IMG/VR virus record: IMGVR_UViG_3300042691_048653
Location: 1-61,711 of that record
Direction: 5' to 3' (one strand)
DNA from: a virus
Length of the DNA: 61,711 nt
The number at the start of each line of letters is the position of its first letter. The first letter of the stretch is position 1. The notes beneath the pieces are model-generated. The model saw nothing but the letters and a program-made list of their open reading frames with translations, did no database searches and was not told the DNA's origin. The position numbers were made by a program, and so were the translations under genes. Shown in pieces: positions 40,653 through 50,663 of the stretch.

Positions 40653-43133
40653 TTATCTTATTAAGTATAATGCAATATCTTCATTAATATCTTTCATTTT
40701 TATCCATCTAGTAGGGATTTGTTGATTTTTTAAAACTTTAATTTGGCCCATTAAACCAACAATATTCCATTCTGGTCTTTTAGCTCTAGGAACATAAGTA
40801 ATATTTGGATCAAAATTTTGATTTAGTTTACGTCTTTGTCCTGTTACTGTTTTATAAATTGTTTCTCCACTAATATTAATATAGTCAAAATCTTCATAAG
40901 TGTAGTCTTCCATTACAAAATTACCCCACACATCTTTTTCGTATTTACCAACCCATTCATCAGCAGTACCTTCATCGTTGTTTCCTACCACGGTTGGGTT
41001 AGAAGAAATGACACCGATAGCTTTATCTGAATCTTGGCAAACTTTTACTTTATCATTTTCTAATTCTACAACAGTACCATAAGGTATTTTTTCACCGTTT
41101 ACAGATTCAAAATATTCAGCGTAGTCAGCACCAGTATTATAAGTAGCCCCAGCACCATAAACATTTCCTGCTGAATCAACTCTGAATGCATTTGACCTAG
41201 CAGTCGGCCCTGTACCATTACCTATAATAAAATATTGTAAAGTGTTACCAGTTGTATTCCATAAACCAGATACGTGTTGGTATACTTCATATGATACAGT
41301 ACCAAAACCTTCAGCGTGAGAATAATTTGCTGAAGCTGTTGTTTGTCTACCTTCAGCGTGTGAACGACTACCAGAAGCTATTGTTACACCACCTTCAGCG
41401 TGTGAAAAATCACCTGTTACTACTGTAAGAAAACCTTCAGTGTGAGAAGCTACACCTATAGCTGCTGTTTGAGAACCTTCAGCGTGGGAATAATTGCCTA
41501 ATGCCGTTGTCCCATTACCTTCAGTATGTGAATATTGTCCCAAAGAAGTTGTAAACCCACCCTCAGCGTGAGACCAATTACCTAAAGCCTTTGTTGTATT
41601 ACCCTCAGCGTGGGAGGTATCACCTGTTGCTGTTGTTTGAAAACCTTCAGTATGTGAACCTTTTGCTAAAGCTTTTGTTCCTTCACCTTCAGAGTGAGAA
41701 TAATTTCCTGATGCGGTTGTTGTTACACCTTCAGCATGTGACCAAAGACCATTTGTTATTGAGTATAAACCTTCGGTATGAGAGTGATTAGCTATTGAAG
41801 TGGTACCTAATCCTTCAGCGTGAGAATATTGTCCAGTAGATGTTGTTAACTCACCTTCACTATGTGAATACTGACCTAAAGATGTTGTTGTAAAACCTTC
41901 TGAGTGTGAAAATGCTCCCAAACCTACTGTGTTGCTACCTTCAGAGTGAGAATAATTTCCTGAGGTTGTCGTAGTAAAACCTTCTGAATGTGAGTATTGT
42001 CCTGATGCGGTTGTTCCTCTACCTTCAGCGTGAGAACCAAAACTTAATGCCCTAGTGAATCTACCTTCAGCATGTGAATAATCACCTATTGTTGTGGTTT
42101 GATAACCTTCAGTGTGAGAATAAGCCCCTAAAGAGTATGTTATTCTACCTTCAGCGTGAGAACTACCCCCTGAAGAAACTGTAGATACCCCTTCAGCATG
42201 TCCATTTATAGATATCGTTAAAATACCTTCAGCGTGACCAGCAATAGCTGTTGTTGATTGTCCCTCAGCATGGCCACCAGAAACAGCTGTTGTTAAACTA
42301 CCTTCAGCGTGACCAAGAATGGCGACAGTATATTGGCCTTCAGCATGTGAAGCACTACCTATAGCGGTTGTACTTTTACCTTCAGCATGAGAACCACCTC
42401 CTGATGCGGTTGTTGTCTCACCTTCAGCGTGTGAATATAATCCCGATGCCGTTGTTGAAAGACCTTCAGTGTGAGAACCTTGTCCTGATGCTGTTGTATT
42501 AATACCTTCTGCGTGTGAACTAATTCCTATTGCTGTTGTTAACGCACCCTCTGTGTGAGAATACTCACCAAGTGCTGTAGTTAAAATACCTTCAGCGTGA
42601 GAACTTTGTCCTGATGCTGTTGTCCAAGTACCTTCTGAGTGAGAATAAGTACCAAAAGATGTTGTTCCACTACCTTCAGAGTGTGAATAGTTTCCAATAG
42701 AACTATTATTATCACCAAAAGATAGTGAAAGAGTACCTGACACAAAAGAACCATTTGATTGGGTACTATCCCAAACAGTAATTGGCGAACACCCGTGTAG
42801 GTTAGAAATATATAAATCAGTAATACAGGTTGCTGATGTGTTTCCTGTGAATGTTCCACCACCTCCTCCAGATAAAGAAGATAAATCTACCACAATTTGT
42901 GGTTCACCATTATTTCTATCTAATTCTAAATCAGTTCCATTTAATGTGGCTCCTGTTAAATATGTATCAGTACTAATCACAGTTCCACCAGTAAACAAAG
43001 GAGCTAATAAAGAGAGGGGTGATTTATAAGAAGAACCCGCTGGGTCTTGTGATATATCGTCAGTATTTACAATATGTATATAAGTGTTGTTTAATGTTAC
43101 ACCTGTTGCCGTACTTCTTTGAGTTAATTTCAT
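40653..43133 (-). CDS. SHAEG-repeat appendage with self-cleaving Peptidase_G2-type C-terminus
   Basis: 826 residues. After an N-terminal domain (about 1-135), 34 tandem units of mostly 14 residues each carry [SG]H[AST]EG; units 10-13 are shortened and begin GHAEG. The C-terminal 190 residues match the intramolecular chaperone/autoprotease (Peptidase_G2) domain: GADYAEYFE, GVISSNPTVVGN, then RAKRPEWNIVGLMGQ. In phi29 gp12 the same domain trimerises the appendage and then cuts itself off. It probably forms a trimeric adhesive fibre. Upstream it has a near-palindromic ATATTTATAA element at 43147-43157. A DNA tandem array of about 42 bases underlies it. Confidence 0.85.
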   Translation of the reverse strand: MKLTQRSTATGVTLNNTYIHIVNTDDISQDPAGSSYKSPLSLLAPLFTGGTVISTDTYLTGATLNGTDLELDRNNGEPQIVVDLSSLSGGGGGTFTGNTSATCITDLYISNLHGCSPITVWDSTQSNGSFVSGTLSLSFGDNNSSIGNYSHSEGSGTTSFGTYSHSEGTWTTASGQSSHAEGILTTALGEYSHTEGALTTAIGISSHAEGINTTASGQGSHTEGLSTTASGLYSHAEGETTTASGGGSHAEGKSTTAIGSASHAEGQYTVAILGHAEGSLTTAVSGGHAEGQSTTAIAGHAEGILTISINGHAEGVSTVSSGGSSHAEGRITYSLGAYSHTEGYQTTTIGDYSHAEGRFTRALSFGSHAEGRGTTASGQYSHSEGFTTTTSGNYSHSEGSNTVGLGAFSHSEGFTTTSLGQYSHSEGELTTSTGQYSHAEGLGTTSIANHSHTEGLYSITNGLWSHAEGVTTTASGNYSHSEGEGTKALAKGSHTEGFQTTATGDTSHAEGNTTKALGNWSHAEGGFTTSLGQYSHTEGNGTTALGNYSHAEGSQTAAIGVASHTEGFLTVVTGDFSHAEGGVTIASGSRSHAEGRQTTASANYSHAEGFGTVSYEVYQHVSGLWNTTGNTLQYFIIGNGTGPTARSNAFRVDSAGNVYGAGATYNTGADYAEYFESVNGEKIPYGTVVELENDKVKVCQDSDKAIGVISSNPTVVGNNDEGTADEWVGKYEKDVWGNFVMEDYTYEDFDYINISGETIYKTVTGQRRKLNQNFDPNITYVPRAKRPEWNIVGLMGQIKVLKNQQIPTRWIKMKDINEDIALYLIR
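41312..42709 (-). repeat. About 42-base tandem repeat array within the SHAEG gene
   Basis: About 34 degenerate copies of a 42-base unit in the reading frame, each with a conserved core that reads CTTCAGCGTG on the plus strand (HAEG codons on the minus strand). Copies differ at third positions and in the variable residues, so it is an old protein-level repeat. Units 10-13 are shorter, indicating in-frame deletion. Confidence 0.8.
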
Positions 43134-43146
43134 TTTTTTTGTTTAT

Positions 43147-43157
43147 TTATAAATATT
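43147..43157 (-). promoter_or_regulatory. ATATTTATAA element before the SHAEG gene
   Basis: AATATTTATAA on the minus strand, 13 bases before ATG, embedded in the palindrome TATTTATAAATA. Located between the two largest fibre-type genes. Confidence 0.5.
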
Positions 43158-43171
43158 ATTTTTTATTTATT

Positions 43172-46100
43172 TTAAAAATCCATAAAGTCATATCTTTGTC
43201 CGTCTTGAAAATCAAAATCAATTCCGTCTTGGAATTGTTTACTAACTATGTCTACGTATTTATAACATGTGTTTGTACCAGCACTTAAAGTAAATCCGTT
43301 TGGACAAGGCGTGTATTCATAACAACATGTAGAACACATATTAAAAGTTAAGTAAACTTCTTTGCTGTTCAAGACTAGTCTACTATCTCTTTCATATAAA
43401 CCAGATTGTTCAAAATAATTTGTATATCTCCAAGGTAAATCCGCATCGGGGCTTGGAGCAAACACTCTGTTTATTGTTTGTTCGGTATTTTTAACCCAAG
43501 ATTTTTTATTGTCAATTACTTTTTTTAATTTAAAACCTGGACAAGAATTATAATTAGTAAATGTAAAACTATCTTGTTTAGTACACTCTACTTTAATATC
43601 ATCAACAAATATATCATACTCACAACATTCATTTAACCCATTAATAACTAATTTTACTTTAAAAGGTGTCGTTGTATCATTAATAATACTACTCGATATT
43701 TCTGTCCATTGGCAATAACCGTCTGAAGCTAAATTAAAGGTACTTACTATATCTGTTTGAATTACCGTATTATCCATACTATCACCAGTATAAACAATCA
43801 AACTAGCTGTAACTTCTTCACCATTTAACGGTTCACAATCTTGTGAATCTGGTCTCTCTAAATAAAAAGACGCTGATACGGTTAAATTAGTACATTCAAG
43901 GTCATCTACTAAAATTTCATTTTCACTTAAACCAAATTCAATTGGAGTAGGTATTAAAGCCGGGTTCCAGTAACAAACCCCATTTACATATTGCCACCCT
44001 AAATCTTCACCTAATGTTAAACAACAAACTTGACTAAGATTTTCAAAAGTATTTTCCCCATTTGGTTCTTCTGGGTCAATAGGTACTTCAGTATCACAAG
44101 GACTTATTGGTGGTCCAGTTTCTGTTGGTGGTGGTGGCTCTACCCCAAAAACGGGTATTCCTTTATTGTTTATAATTGTATTATTATTTGTAATTATACC
44201 ACCAATAGGTACTTGGCACATACAATATGTGCCTGTTTGTGTTGTATTACAAGGGTTGGTTGGTAATAAAAGTGGTGCCCCTAATAATGCCTGACCTACA
44301 CTACTGGGGATAACTAAATCCAAATATATTTCACCCGTTAAACCGTCTCTACCTAATATTGTTACAACTCTTGGTGTGGTGTCTAAATACTGAGCAAAGC
44401 AACTATTTTGTAAATTATCCCAAAAAGAACTACCTAAATAAACTTGTTGACAAATAACTTGTCCGGCAACCCAACCATAAGAATCAAAACCAGTACCATT
44501 AATTGTTAACAAATAATCATTAGCGTTAATTTGTTGTCCACAAATACTAATAACACCACTAGTTGTTGGCCACCAAGATAAATTATTCGGTCCACCTAAA
44601 AATTGTGATAAACCTGTTGTTGTATTTGGACTAGCGAAACTATAAGAAGTAAATTCTTTTAATACAACACCACAATCACAACCACCTGTTCCACCGCCTG
44701 TATCTGTTCCACCGCCTGTATCTGTTCCACCGCCTGTATCTGTTCCACCGCCTGTATCTGTTCCACCGCCTGGATTTATGTAGACATAACAAACTTGTGC
44801 CGTAGGTGAAGCGTTTTGTTCAGTACATAATGATAAAAAGGAACTATCAATTAAATTAGTAATATTTAATCTAGTTGTTATTGTATAGGTACCATCACCG
44901 TTGTTGAATACTTCTGCCTGAAAATTATCATTACCGGCAACCCTAGTTTGACCATTAAATTGACTAGTATTAACAAAGTTAGTCCAACAAGGTCCAGAAG
45001 GACCAGGCGTACTCATTAAATTAGTTATCTCAATGTCTATACCATATGTTATATTACTCAATAGGGAACTATTGGAGTTAGTTTTTAGTGTTAATAAGAA
45101 AGTTCCAGCAGGGAAAAAATCATCTGCATCATCTGGGTCTCTAACTTCGTTTTCACCAACTTTTCTGTAATACCAACTAACCACATTAAAACAACCCTCT
45201 GTTGGGTCTACATCAGTACCACCACTACCACCACCACTACCGCCACCACCAAAATCAATATCACCAAAATCGATATCGATATCTATTGGGTCAAAACCAC
45301 CACCACCGGTGTTTGAATCCGCACAAGTGGGTTGTGAACTATCATAGACAACAGTACCATTTTCTAGATATATTACATCTTCTATACATAAATCACAAGG
45401 TTCACTGTTAAGTACATCATCTTTGATACATGCACCGAATTTATTGTTACCTAAATCATAGTTAGGTACATAACTATACCCTTCTTGTGTGTTACAACAA
45501 GCCTCACTAACAGGTAAACCCGTATCACCATCTATTAAAACACCTTCAATTGTTAAAGCTAAATTAATTGGGCAATCGGTTGGCTGGGTTAATCTACAAA
45601 ATTGACCATCCCAATAAACATCTTGTCCCACAACATCAGGGTCACAACATTGTTCTGTTAATGGTTGTAATAAATTAAAATTATCTAAAAAATCTGTTAA
45701 GATAATATCACCCAAAGAATTTCCACCATCACCATTTTCTGTTTCAGTAGGACCGTCCAACTCACCACTACTAAAATCTGTTAAAATAATATCACCACTA
45801 TATATACAACAGTTATTACAATCAAATACAGCGTTAGGGTTATAATTTAAAGCATTTGGGTCTAAACAACCAGTAACGTTACCTGATGGATATTCACAAC
45901 AACCACTAGTGTAACTACCACCTAAATCTAAACTTACATCACCATTAGGTCCACAAGGTATTGATGCTAGTGGATTATAATTTAAAGCAGATGGGTCAAC
46001 ACAACCTATTATATCTTCTATTGGTCCTGTTGGTGTTGTTAATGATTTTGTTATCCCAGCAAAACTAATATTTGTAGAATCTGATGGATTATTTGTTGTT

Positions 46101-46381
46101 ATACCCGTGTTTTGTGTATTACCAAGAATATTATAATAAACAACCCCCTCTTGTGTTATTGTTATACCCGTTGGGCAAACGTCATAAATACAAGTACAGT
46201 TATCTATTAAAGCTTCTGGGTTATAGTTTATAGCAGTTGGATCGGTACATCCTGAGATTTGACCCTCATATGAACAACCACCATCATCTAGTGTTGCTTC
46301 TTCATCAAAATTAGTGGCTAATGGGTCGGTACAACCTAAAACAACTTCTGATGGGTCTAAATCTTCAATAGTACAAGCCAT
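43172..46381 (-). CDS. 1069-residue fibre/surface protein with GCTDP repeats
   Basis: The N-terminus carries four repeats of the type GC[TVL]DPxAxNYNP: near 16-38, 43-66, 125-150 and 170-192. This Cys-containing repeat is well known in secreted and surface proteins of Bacteroidetes. Further on lie a Gly-rich hinge and a GGTDTG tandem run (about 545-568), a beta-rich C-terminal half with a C-terminal segment FDFQDGQRYDFMDF. High Cys content suggests disulfides or metal binding. It probably is a long tail fibre or adhesin with parts borrowed from host surface proteins. An ATATTTATAA element precedes it (46397-46407). Confidence 0.7.
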   Translation of the reverse strand: MACTIEDLDPSEVVLGCTDPLATNFDEEATLDDGGCSYEGQISGCTDPTAINYNPEALIDNCTCIYDVCPTGITITQEGVVYYNILGNTQNTGITTNNPSDSTNISFAGITKSLTTPTGPIEDIIGCVDPSALNYNPLASIPCGPNGDVSLDLGGSYTSGCCEYPSGNVTGCLDPNALNYNPNAVFDCNNCCIYSGDIILTDFSSGELDGPTETENGDGGNSLGDIILTDFLDNFNLLQPLTEQCCDPDVVGQDVYWDGQFCRLTQPTDCPINLALTIEGVLIDGDTGLPVSEACCNTQEGYSYVPNYDLGNNKFGACIKDDVLNSEPCDLCIEDVIYLENGTVVYDSSQPTCADSNTGGGGFDPIDIDIDFGDIDFGGGGSGGGSGGTDVDPTEGCFNVVSWYYRKVGENEVRDPDDADDFFPAGTFLLTLKTNSNSSLLSNITYGIDIEITNLMSTPGPSGPCWTNFVNTSQFNGQTRVAGNDNFQAEVFNNGDGTYTITTRLNITNLIDSSFLSLCTEQNASPTAQVCYVYINPGGGTDTGGGTDTGGGTDTGGGTDTGGGTGGCDCGVVLKEFTSYSFASPNTTTGLSQFLGGPNNLSWWPTTSGVISICGQQINANDYLLTINGTGFDSYGWVAGQVICQQVYLGSSFWDNLQNSCFAQYLDTTPRVVTILGRDGLTGEIYLDLVIPSSVGQALLGAPLLLPTNPCNTTQTGTYCMCQVPIGGIITNNNTIINNKGIPVFGVEPPPPTETGPPISPCDTEVPIDPEEPNGENTFENLSQVCCLTLGEDLGWQYVNGVCYWNPALIPTPIEFGLSENEILVDDLECTNLTVSASFYLERPDSQDCEPLNGEEVTASLIVYTGDSMDNTVIQTDIVSTFNLASDGYCQWTEISSSIINDTTTPFKVKLVINGLNECCEYDIFVDDIKVECTKQDSFTFTNYNSCPGFKLKKVIDNKKSWVKNTEQTINRVFAPSPDADLPWRYTNYFEQSGLYERDSRLVLNSKEVYLTFNMCSTCCYEYTPCPNGFTLSAGTNTCYKYVDIVSKQFQDGIDFDFQDGQRYDFMDF
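44689..44772 (-). repeat. 18-base tandem repeat (minisatellite) encoding GGTDTG
   Basis: More than four near-identical copies of an 18-base unit (ccgcctgtatctgttcca on the plus strand). Copies are identical at DNA level, so this is a young, slippage-prone array; copy-number change alters only a flexible linker by six residues at a time. Confidence 0.85.
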
Positions 46382-46396
46382 TATTTATATTATTTT

Positions 46397-46407
46397 TTAT
46401 AAATATT
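46397..46407 (-). promoter_or_regulatory. ATATTTATAA element before the GCTDP gene
   Basis: AATATTTATAA on the minus strand, 15 bases before ATG in a 40-base intergenic gap. Confidence 0.5.
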
Positions 46408-46421
46408 TTTATTTTATTTTT

Positions 46422-48845
46422 TTAACCGTTAACTAATATAGGGTCTACTGTAATACCTATTTTTTTACAGAATTTAGTTCCATTTAAATTAGTACCGGCT
46501 TGTCCACCTCTTTTAATGCAACAAGCCTTATCTAAAGGTTTAGATACCTGTTGGTTTATATCTGTATAATATAGCCATATATCACCATTTGATTGGGTAA
46601 CTTCTGTTAAAGAATCTGACGGAGGACACCAATAACAAGGGTAAGTACCGTCTTCAATATTTAAATAATTATTGAACCCTAATTTTTCACAACAATAATT
46701 ACTTTCCAAAACTAAAACTTGTCCTGATTGTATATAAGTTATTAAACCGGTACCATCTAAAGATGTGTTCGTTGGACAAACTTCTATTTCACAACCCTCT
46801 TCATTACCAGTAAAAAAGTTTATATGAAAAGAATTTAAACCATTATTACTGGTTTCATTATCACTACCAGCGTTTAAAACAACAGCATTATTAACCCTGT
46901 CTTCATTCATTACTGTAGCATAAAAATCATTATAAGTGTTTAGAATATTACCAACACCAGTTGTGGTGGTACTACCTAAATTATTACCTTCTATGATTGT
47001 TTGTCCACCGCTTTCTATCGTACCTAAAGTATAATCAGTAAAATAGTTAAATGTTAATAAATTTAAATTAATAGTTGTTTGTGTTGGTTCAAAGTTTGGT
47101 ATTAAACAAGTGTATTTTTCAAAATAAGCTCTACCAAAATCATACGGACCAAAATGTGGGTTATTACCGTTAACATTTGGTTTTGTGTTTTCGGGTGTTC
47201 CTCCATTATACCAAAAACCATTTAATTGAAAATAGTATCTATCTGTATTTGGGAAAATTTTTGGGTACCCTTCTTGATCTATACCTATTTGTGAATCCTC
47301 AGGAACATAACCAAGATAGGTTAACATTTGAGTTATAATTTGTGGGTAATTTAATTTTTTTTCTGCTAAGTAAACTACTTCATCAAAAGAAATTAAACAT
47401 TGGTCTATATTGAATAGGTTTAAAAAGAATTCAATAACTTTTCTTGTACCTTTAGACTTAAATAACCACCAAGCATTTATCACCAAACGTCTCCACAGTT
47501 CTCTATCCATTTCAGCTAAAGATGGTGAGACCCCATTTGGGTTAAATACACCTTGTGGTGAGGTTTGTAAAAATTTAATTAAATTATTATCCGAAAAAGA
47601 TTGTAAAGAATCAAAACCTAAATTTTGTGCCATCATCTTGATTAACTCATCAGGCATATTATCCACACCGTCATAGGTAACAACATTAGCAAAAGAAATA
47701 TTATCAATATATAGTTTTATTTTGTCATACTCTCTACCCCAAATTTTAACTAACTTATCCATTTTACGACCACTATTAGGGTCTGTCCCATCACCTGGTG
47801 TATCAAATTCAAATATTGCCGTTGCTACTAATTTTCTAACCATTATGTTGGTTATTTCAGCATCAAAATTTGCCGCAAATTTTAATAAATTTTCTATATA
47901 ATTTGCATAATCTCTACCAGTATAATCAATATTGTAACCATCATTAGTTGGCCAAGTGAAACTAATTCTATTATTACTAACACCATTAATTGTTTCAGTT
48001 GGTCTGTCTAGTTCTATTGTATATTTAGGTATCGAATTCCTATTTAATAACTGTCTTTGGAACTCACTTATTTTATTAAAAAATATATTATTTAAAGTTT
48101 CATCATTAGGTTTTATATGATATTCAAAAGAACCTGATGTTAAACCAGAAGTATACAAAGTTGGCCAAACTAAACCACTTGTTTGTATTTTTATATAATC
48201 ATCTGTTTCAGTGTTACCCGTATAACTTATTATAGGGAATTTACCGTAACTATTGTTAATTTCATATTTAGTAAAATTATTTTGTATAAAAGATATATCA
48301 GTGTAATCATTTGTGGTAAATACATTTGGTAAATTTTCAGTTATTAAATTAAATTGATTTTCTATAACATTTCTAGATACAGTAAAATATGATATATTCT
48401 TATCTAAGTCATATTGAAAGTCATTTACAGTGTCATTTATATATGAAAACCTAACAAATAAACTACCTTTCCAATTTGTTACTATGTCTACAATTTCTGT
48501 TTCGACAAATTTTCTAGCATCACTAAAATATACATAGTTTTTTAGTTTGTTGGGGTTTGTTTTTAACACCACCTCTAAACTATTACTTTGGTTACTAATA
48601 TCTACAGCTTGTTGTAAAGTTAAATTAAGATTGTCTAGTGTAAATAATTCTGAAAATTCACCCTCAGTAGTAAAAAATTCACCAGAAAAATTATTGGCCC
48701 CTGTTGTTAAAGAAAAATTACCAAAAGTAAAAAAAGCATCACCATTTTTACTGGTAAGTTGGTTACCCACTAAATCAGGTGAAAAATCACCAGCTCTTTT
48801 AGTATATGATTGTGTTAAAGAACCTGGTACTACTCTTTTAGCCAT
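46422..48845 (-). CDS. Baseplate/tail protein with tail-I-like helical segment
   Basis: 807 residues. An N-terminal beta part and a long central region. Residues about 448-480 (RRLVINAWWLFKSKGTRKVIEFFLNLF) resemble the phage tail protein I signature in which a conserved helix with KGT..A/V is found. C-terminal Cys-rich segment. It is probably a baseplate component linking fibres. The exact T4 equivalent is not clear. Confidence 0.6.
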   Translation of the reverse strand: MAKRVVPGSLTQSYTKRAGDFSPDLVGNQLTSKNGDAFFTFGNFSLTTGANNFSGEFFTTEGEFSELFTLDNLNLTLQQAVDISNQSNSLEVVLKTNPNKLKNYVYFSDARKFVETEIVDIVTNWKGSLFVRFSYINDTVNDFQYDLDKNISYFTVSRNVIENQFNLITENLPNVFTTNDYTDISFIQNNFTKYEINNSYGKFPIISYTGNTETDDYIKIQTSGLVWPTLYTSGLTSGSFEYHIKPNDETLNNIFFNKISEFQRQLLNRNSIPKYTIELDRPTETINGVSNNRISFTWPTNDGYNIDYTGRDYANYIENLLKFAANFDAEITNIMVRKLVATAIFEFDTPGDGTDPNSGRKMDKLVKIWGREYDKIKLYIDNISFANVVTYDGVDNMPDELIKMMAQNLGFDSLQSFSDNNLIKFLQTSPQGVFNPNGVSPSLAEMDRELWRRLVINAWWLFKSKGTRKVIEFFLNLFNIDQCLISFDEVVYLAEKKLNYPQIITQMLTYLGYVPEDSQIGIDQEGYPKIFPNTDRYYFQLNGFWYNGGTPENTKPNVNGNNPHFGPYDFGRAYFEKYTCLIPNFEPTQTTINLNLLTFNYFTDYTLGTIESGGQTIIEGNNLGSTTTTGVGNILNTYNDFYATVMNEDRVNNAVVLNAGSDNETSNNGLNSFHINFFTGNEEGCEIEVCPTNTSLDGTGLITYIQSGQVLVLESNYCCEKLGFNNYLNIEDGTYPCYWCPPSDSLTEVTQSNGDIWLYYTDINQQVSKPLDKACCIKRGGQAGTNLNGTKFCKKIGITVDPILVNG

Positions 48846-48854
48846 TTTATTTTT

Positions 48855-49739
48855 TTATACAGTAAATATGTTATTAAAGTTTTTAGTCGTATCAACATTA
48901 AGCCTAACTTCCCTAGCCTCATATAGTGGGTTGTTACTATCGTCCTGTACTTCAAATAAATTATATTGTTTATATATATTATTTTGGTTGTCGTAGATTG
49001 TGTAAATACCGTCTTGTATAGATTTAGACTGATTCCCATACAAAGCATATGATAGTGTTTGTGCGTCATGTTCAACAACTTCTAATTCTATATGAATTGG
49101 GTCAAAATACGTATTGGTCAAACTAATTACTTGGTTCGGTGAACCAATAAAAGGTAGTTTATTAGGTAAGGTTATTGGACTAGATGTTGGTGTTAATGTA
49201 CAAAATATTAAATCACCGGCGTCATTATACCTATATCTTATCGCTTTTTGTGAGGTATTATTTAAATTTTGATTAACCGGTTCAACTCTACCACTAGAGG
49301 TTATAATTCTAAATAAATTACGTACTTTACCGTTGTTATCGTAATACTCAATTCTGAAACCAATTAAAGAGTTGTCTGTTGTTAAGTTGGTTGGTAATTC
49401 GTCTGCCCGTAATATAATACCTTTAATATCTGGTGAAGAAGATAAAACACCACAATCTGCTATTCTTAAAACAAGTTGTCTAGGTCTTATCATCATATTG
49501 TATATACCGACAACACCAAAAATACCCGATGGTAAAGTTAAATTTTTAAGACCTGGTAAACTTTGTGCCAACCCATTAACTAAAACAGGTTCACCAACAT
49601 CTGATAATAAAGATGTTGCATCTAACTCAATCATATTACCAACAGGTGTTTGTCTGTCTCTAGCGTAATTATAAAAAATTTGTATATCTTCAGAGTTAAC
49701 ATCTGATGGTCTAATAATACCGTAATTACCTGTAGCCAT
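48855..49739 (-). CDS. Virion structural protein
   Basis: 294 residues, beta-rich: MATGNYGIIRPSDVNSEDI, then IGVVGIYNMMIRPRQLVLRIADCG-like strands, ending NVDTTKNFNNIFTV. The N-terminal pattern is of a tail or baseplate subunit. It is in the operon after baseplate genes. Unknown equivalent. Confidence 0.65.
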   Translation of the reverse strand: MATGNYGIIRPSDVNSEDIQIFYNYARDRQTPVGNMIELDATSLLSDVGEPVLVNGLAQSLPGLKNLTLPSGIFGVVGIYNMMIRPRQLVLRIADCGVLSSSPDIKGIILRADELPTNLTTDNSLIGFRIEYYDNNGKVRNLFRIITSSGRVEPVNQNLNNTSQKAIRYRYNDAGDLIFCTLTPTSSPITLPNKLPFIGSPNQVISLTNTYFDPIHIELEVVEHDAQTLSYALYGNQSKSIQDGIYTIYDNQNNIYKQYNLFEVQDDSNNPLYEAREVRLNVDTTKNFNNIFTV

Positions 49740-49743
49740 TTTA

Positions 49744-50442
49744 TTAAATTGTGTTTATTAATTTGTAATAACCGTTTAAATAATTTTTTAAATCGTTAAA
49801 ATTATTTATTTCCGACAATCTTTGGTGTCTTTCAAAAACAGAACCATTGTCTCTTTCCATAAATAGGTCTGAATCCACATTTGGTTTATCAATCAACCCA
49901 ACATACCTATTATTTTTAAATATTTTTTCTTGTATAAAATTATCATAAGATAATTTTTTAGTTTCAAATATTGTATCTCTAGGTTCTACACCATTACTAT
50001 AAGAGGAAAAACTTCTATTTAATATTAAATTACCCTGTAAATCGAAATTAAAATTATTTTTTGGTTTTTGTTTTTTTAAAAGTTCTACTGGACTACCTTT
50101 TGAAAAGTCTGGTATAAATTTTAAATTTTTAGATATCCCTATTTGTTTTTTTTCAATTACCGAAGGGTTATTTAAATTTGTATTTTTTTTGTTTTGAATG
50201 ATGGTTCCTTTTTTGGAAGTAATTAAATCATCTTTACTGTATAGATTTTTTTCTGATTGTTTTACAGTAAAGGAGGTGTAAGTAATGTTATCTATAATAT
50301 ATTTTACTTTATATAAATTTTGTGAACCATCAATTGGGCTAACGCTAATTACCCCATTTTGACCCACTTTATACGGATTTTCTGAATCTAAAGTTTTAAC
50401 CTTAAATAATTTATTACTAGTTTTACCTGTTAAACCACCCAT
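49744..50442 (-). CDS. Baseplate-associated structural protein
   Basis: 232 residues. N-terminal beta part, Lys-rich middle, and a C-terminal segment with ERDNGSVFERHQRLSEI, a pattern I associate with baseplate proteins of T4-like phages. The specific gene product is not identified. Confidence 0.6.
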   Translation of the reverse strand: MGGLTGKTSNKLFKVKTLDSENPYKVGQNGVISVSPIDGSQNLYKVKYIIDNITYTSFTVKQSEKNLYSKDDLITSKKGTIIQNKKNTNLNNPSVIEKKQIGISKNLKFIPDFSKGSPVELLKKQKPKNNFNFDLQGNLILNRSFSSYSNGVEPRDTIFETKKLSYDNFIQEKIFKNNRYVGLIDKPNVDSDLFMERDNGSVFERHQRLSEINNFNDLKNYLNGYYKLINTI

Positions 50443-50446
50443 TTTT

Positions 50447-50662
50447 TTATTTTAAAATATCATCATATATACCTAAATCTTTTACTTTTTGTTTAAAAAA
50501 GATTAATATATTTATATTAGGTCCCACGATACCAGTAAAAGCGACTCCATCTCTAATTTTTTGTCTTAACACAGTACTATCATAATTAGTAACACTAGCG
50601 TCACTAAATGTAAATTTGTATTTGGAAAAATCTAATCTTATTTTTCTGACATACTGACTCAT
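50447..50662 (-). CDS. Small baseplate-region protein
   Basis: 71 residues, MSQYVRKIRLDFSKYKFTF, beta then helix. Position between two baseplate-region genes suggests a small structural subunit. No family recognised. Confidence 0.55.
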   Translation of the reverse strand: MSQYVRKIRLDFSKYKFTFSDASVTNYDSTVLRQKIRDGVAFTGIVGPNINILIFFKQKVKDLGIYDDILK

Positions 50663-50663
50663 A

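Noticed and set aside
41312-42709. Regularly spaced repeats resembling a CRISPR array
   Set aside because: The 42-base period keeps the reading frame and encodes SHAEG units; repeats are degenerate and no cas genes are nearby.
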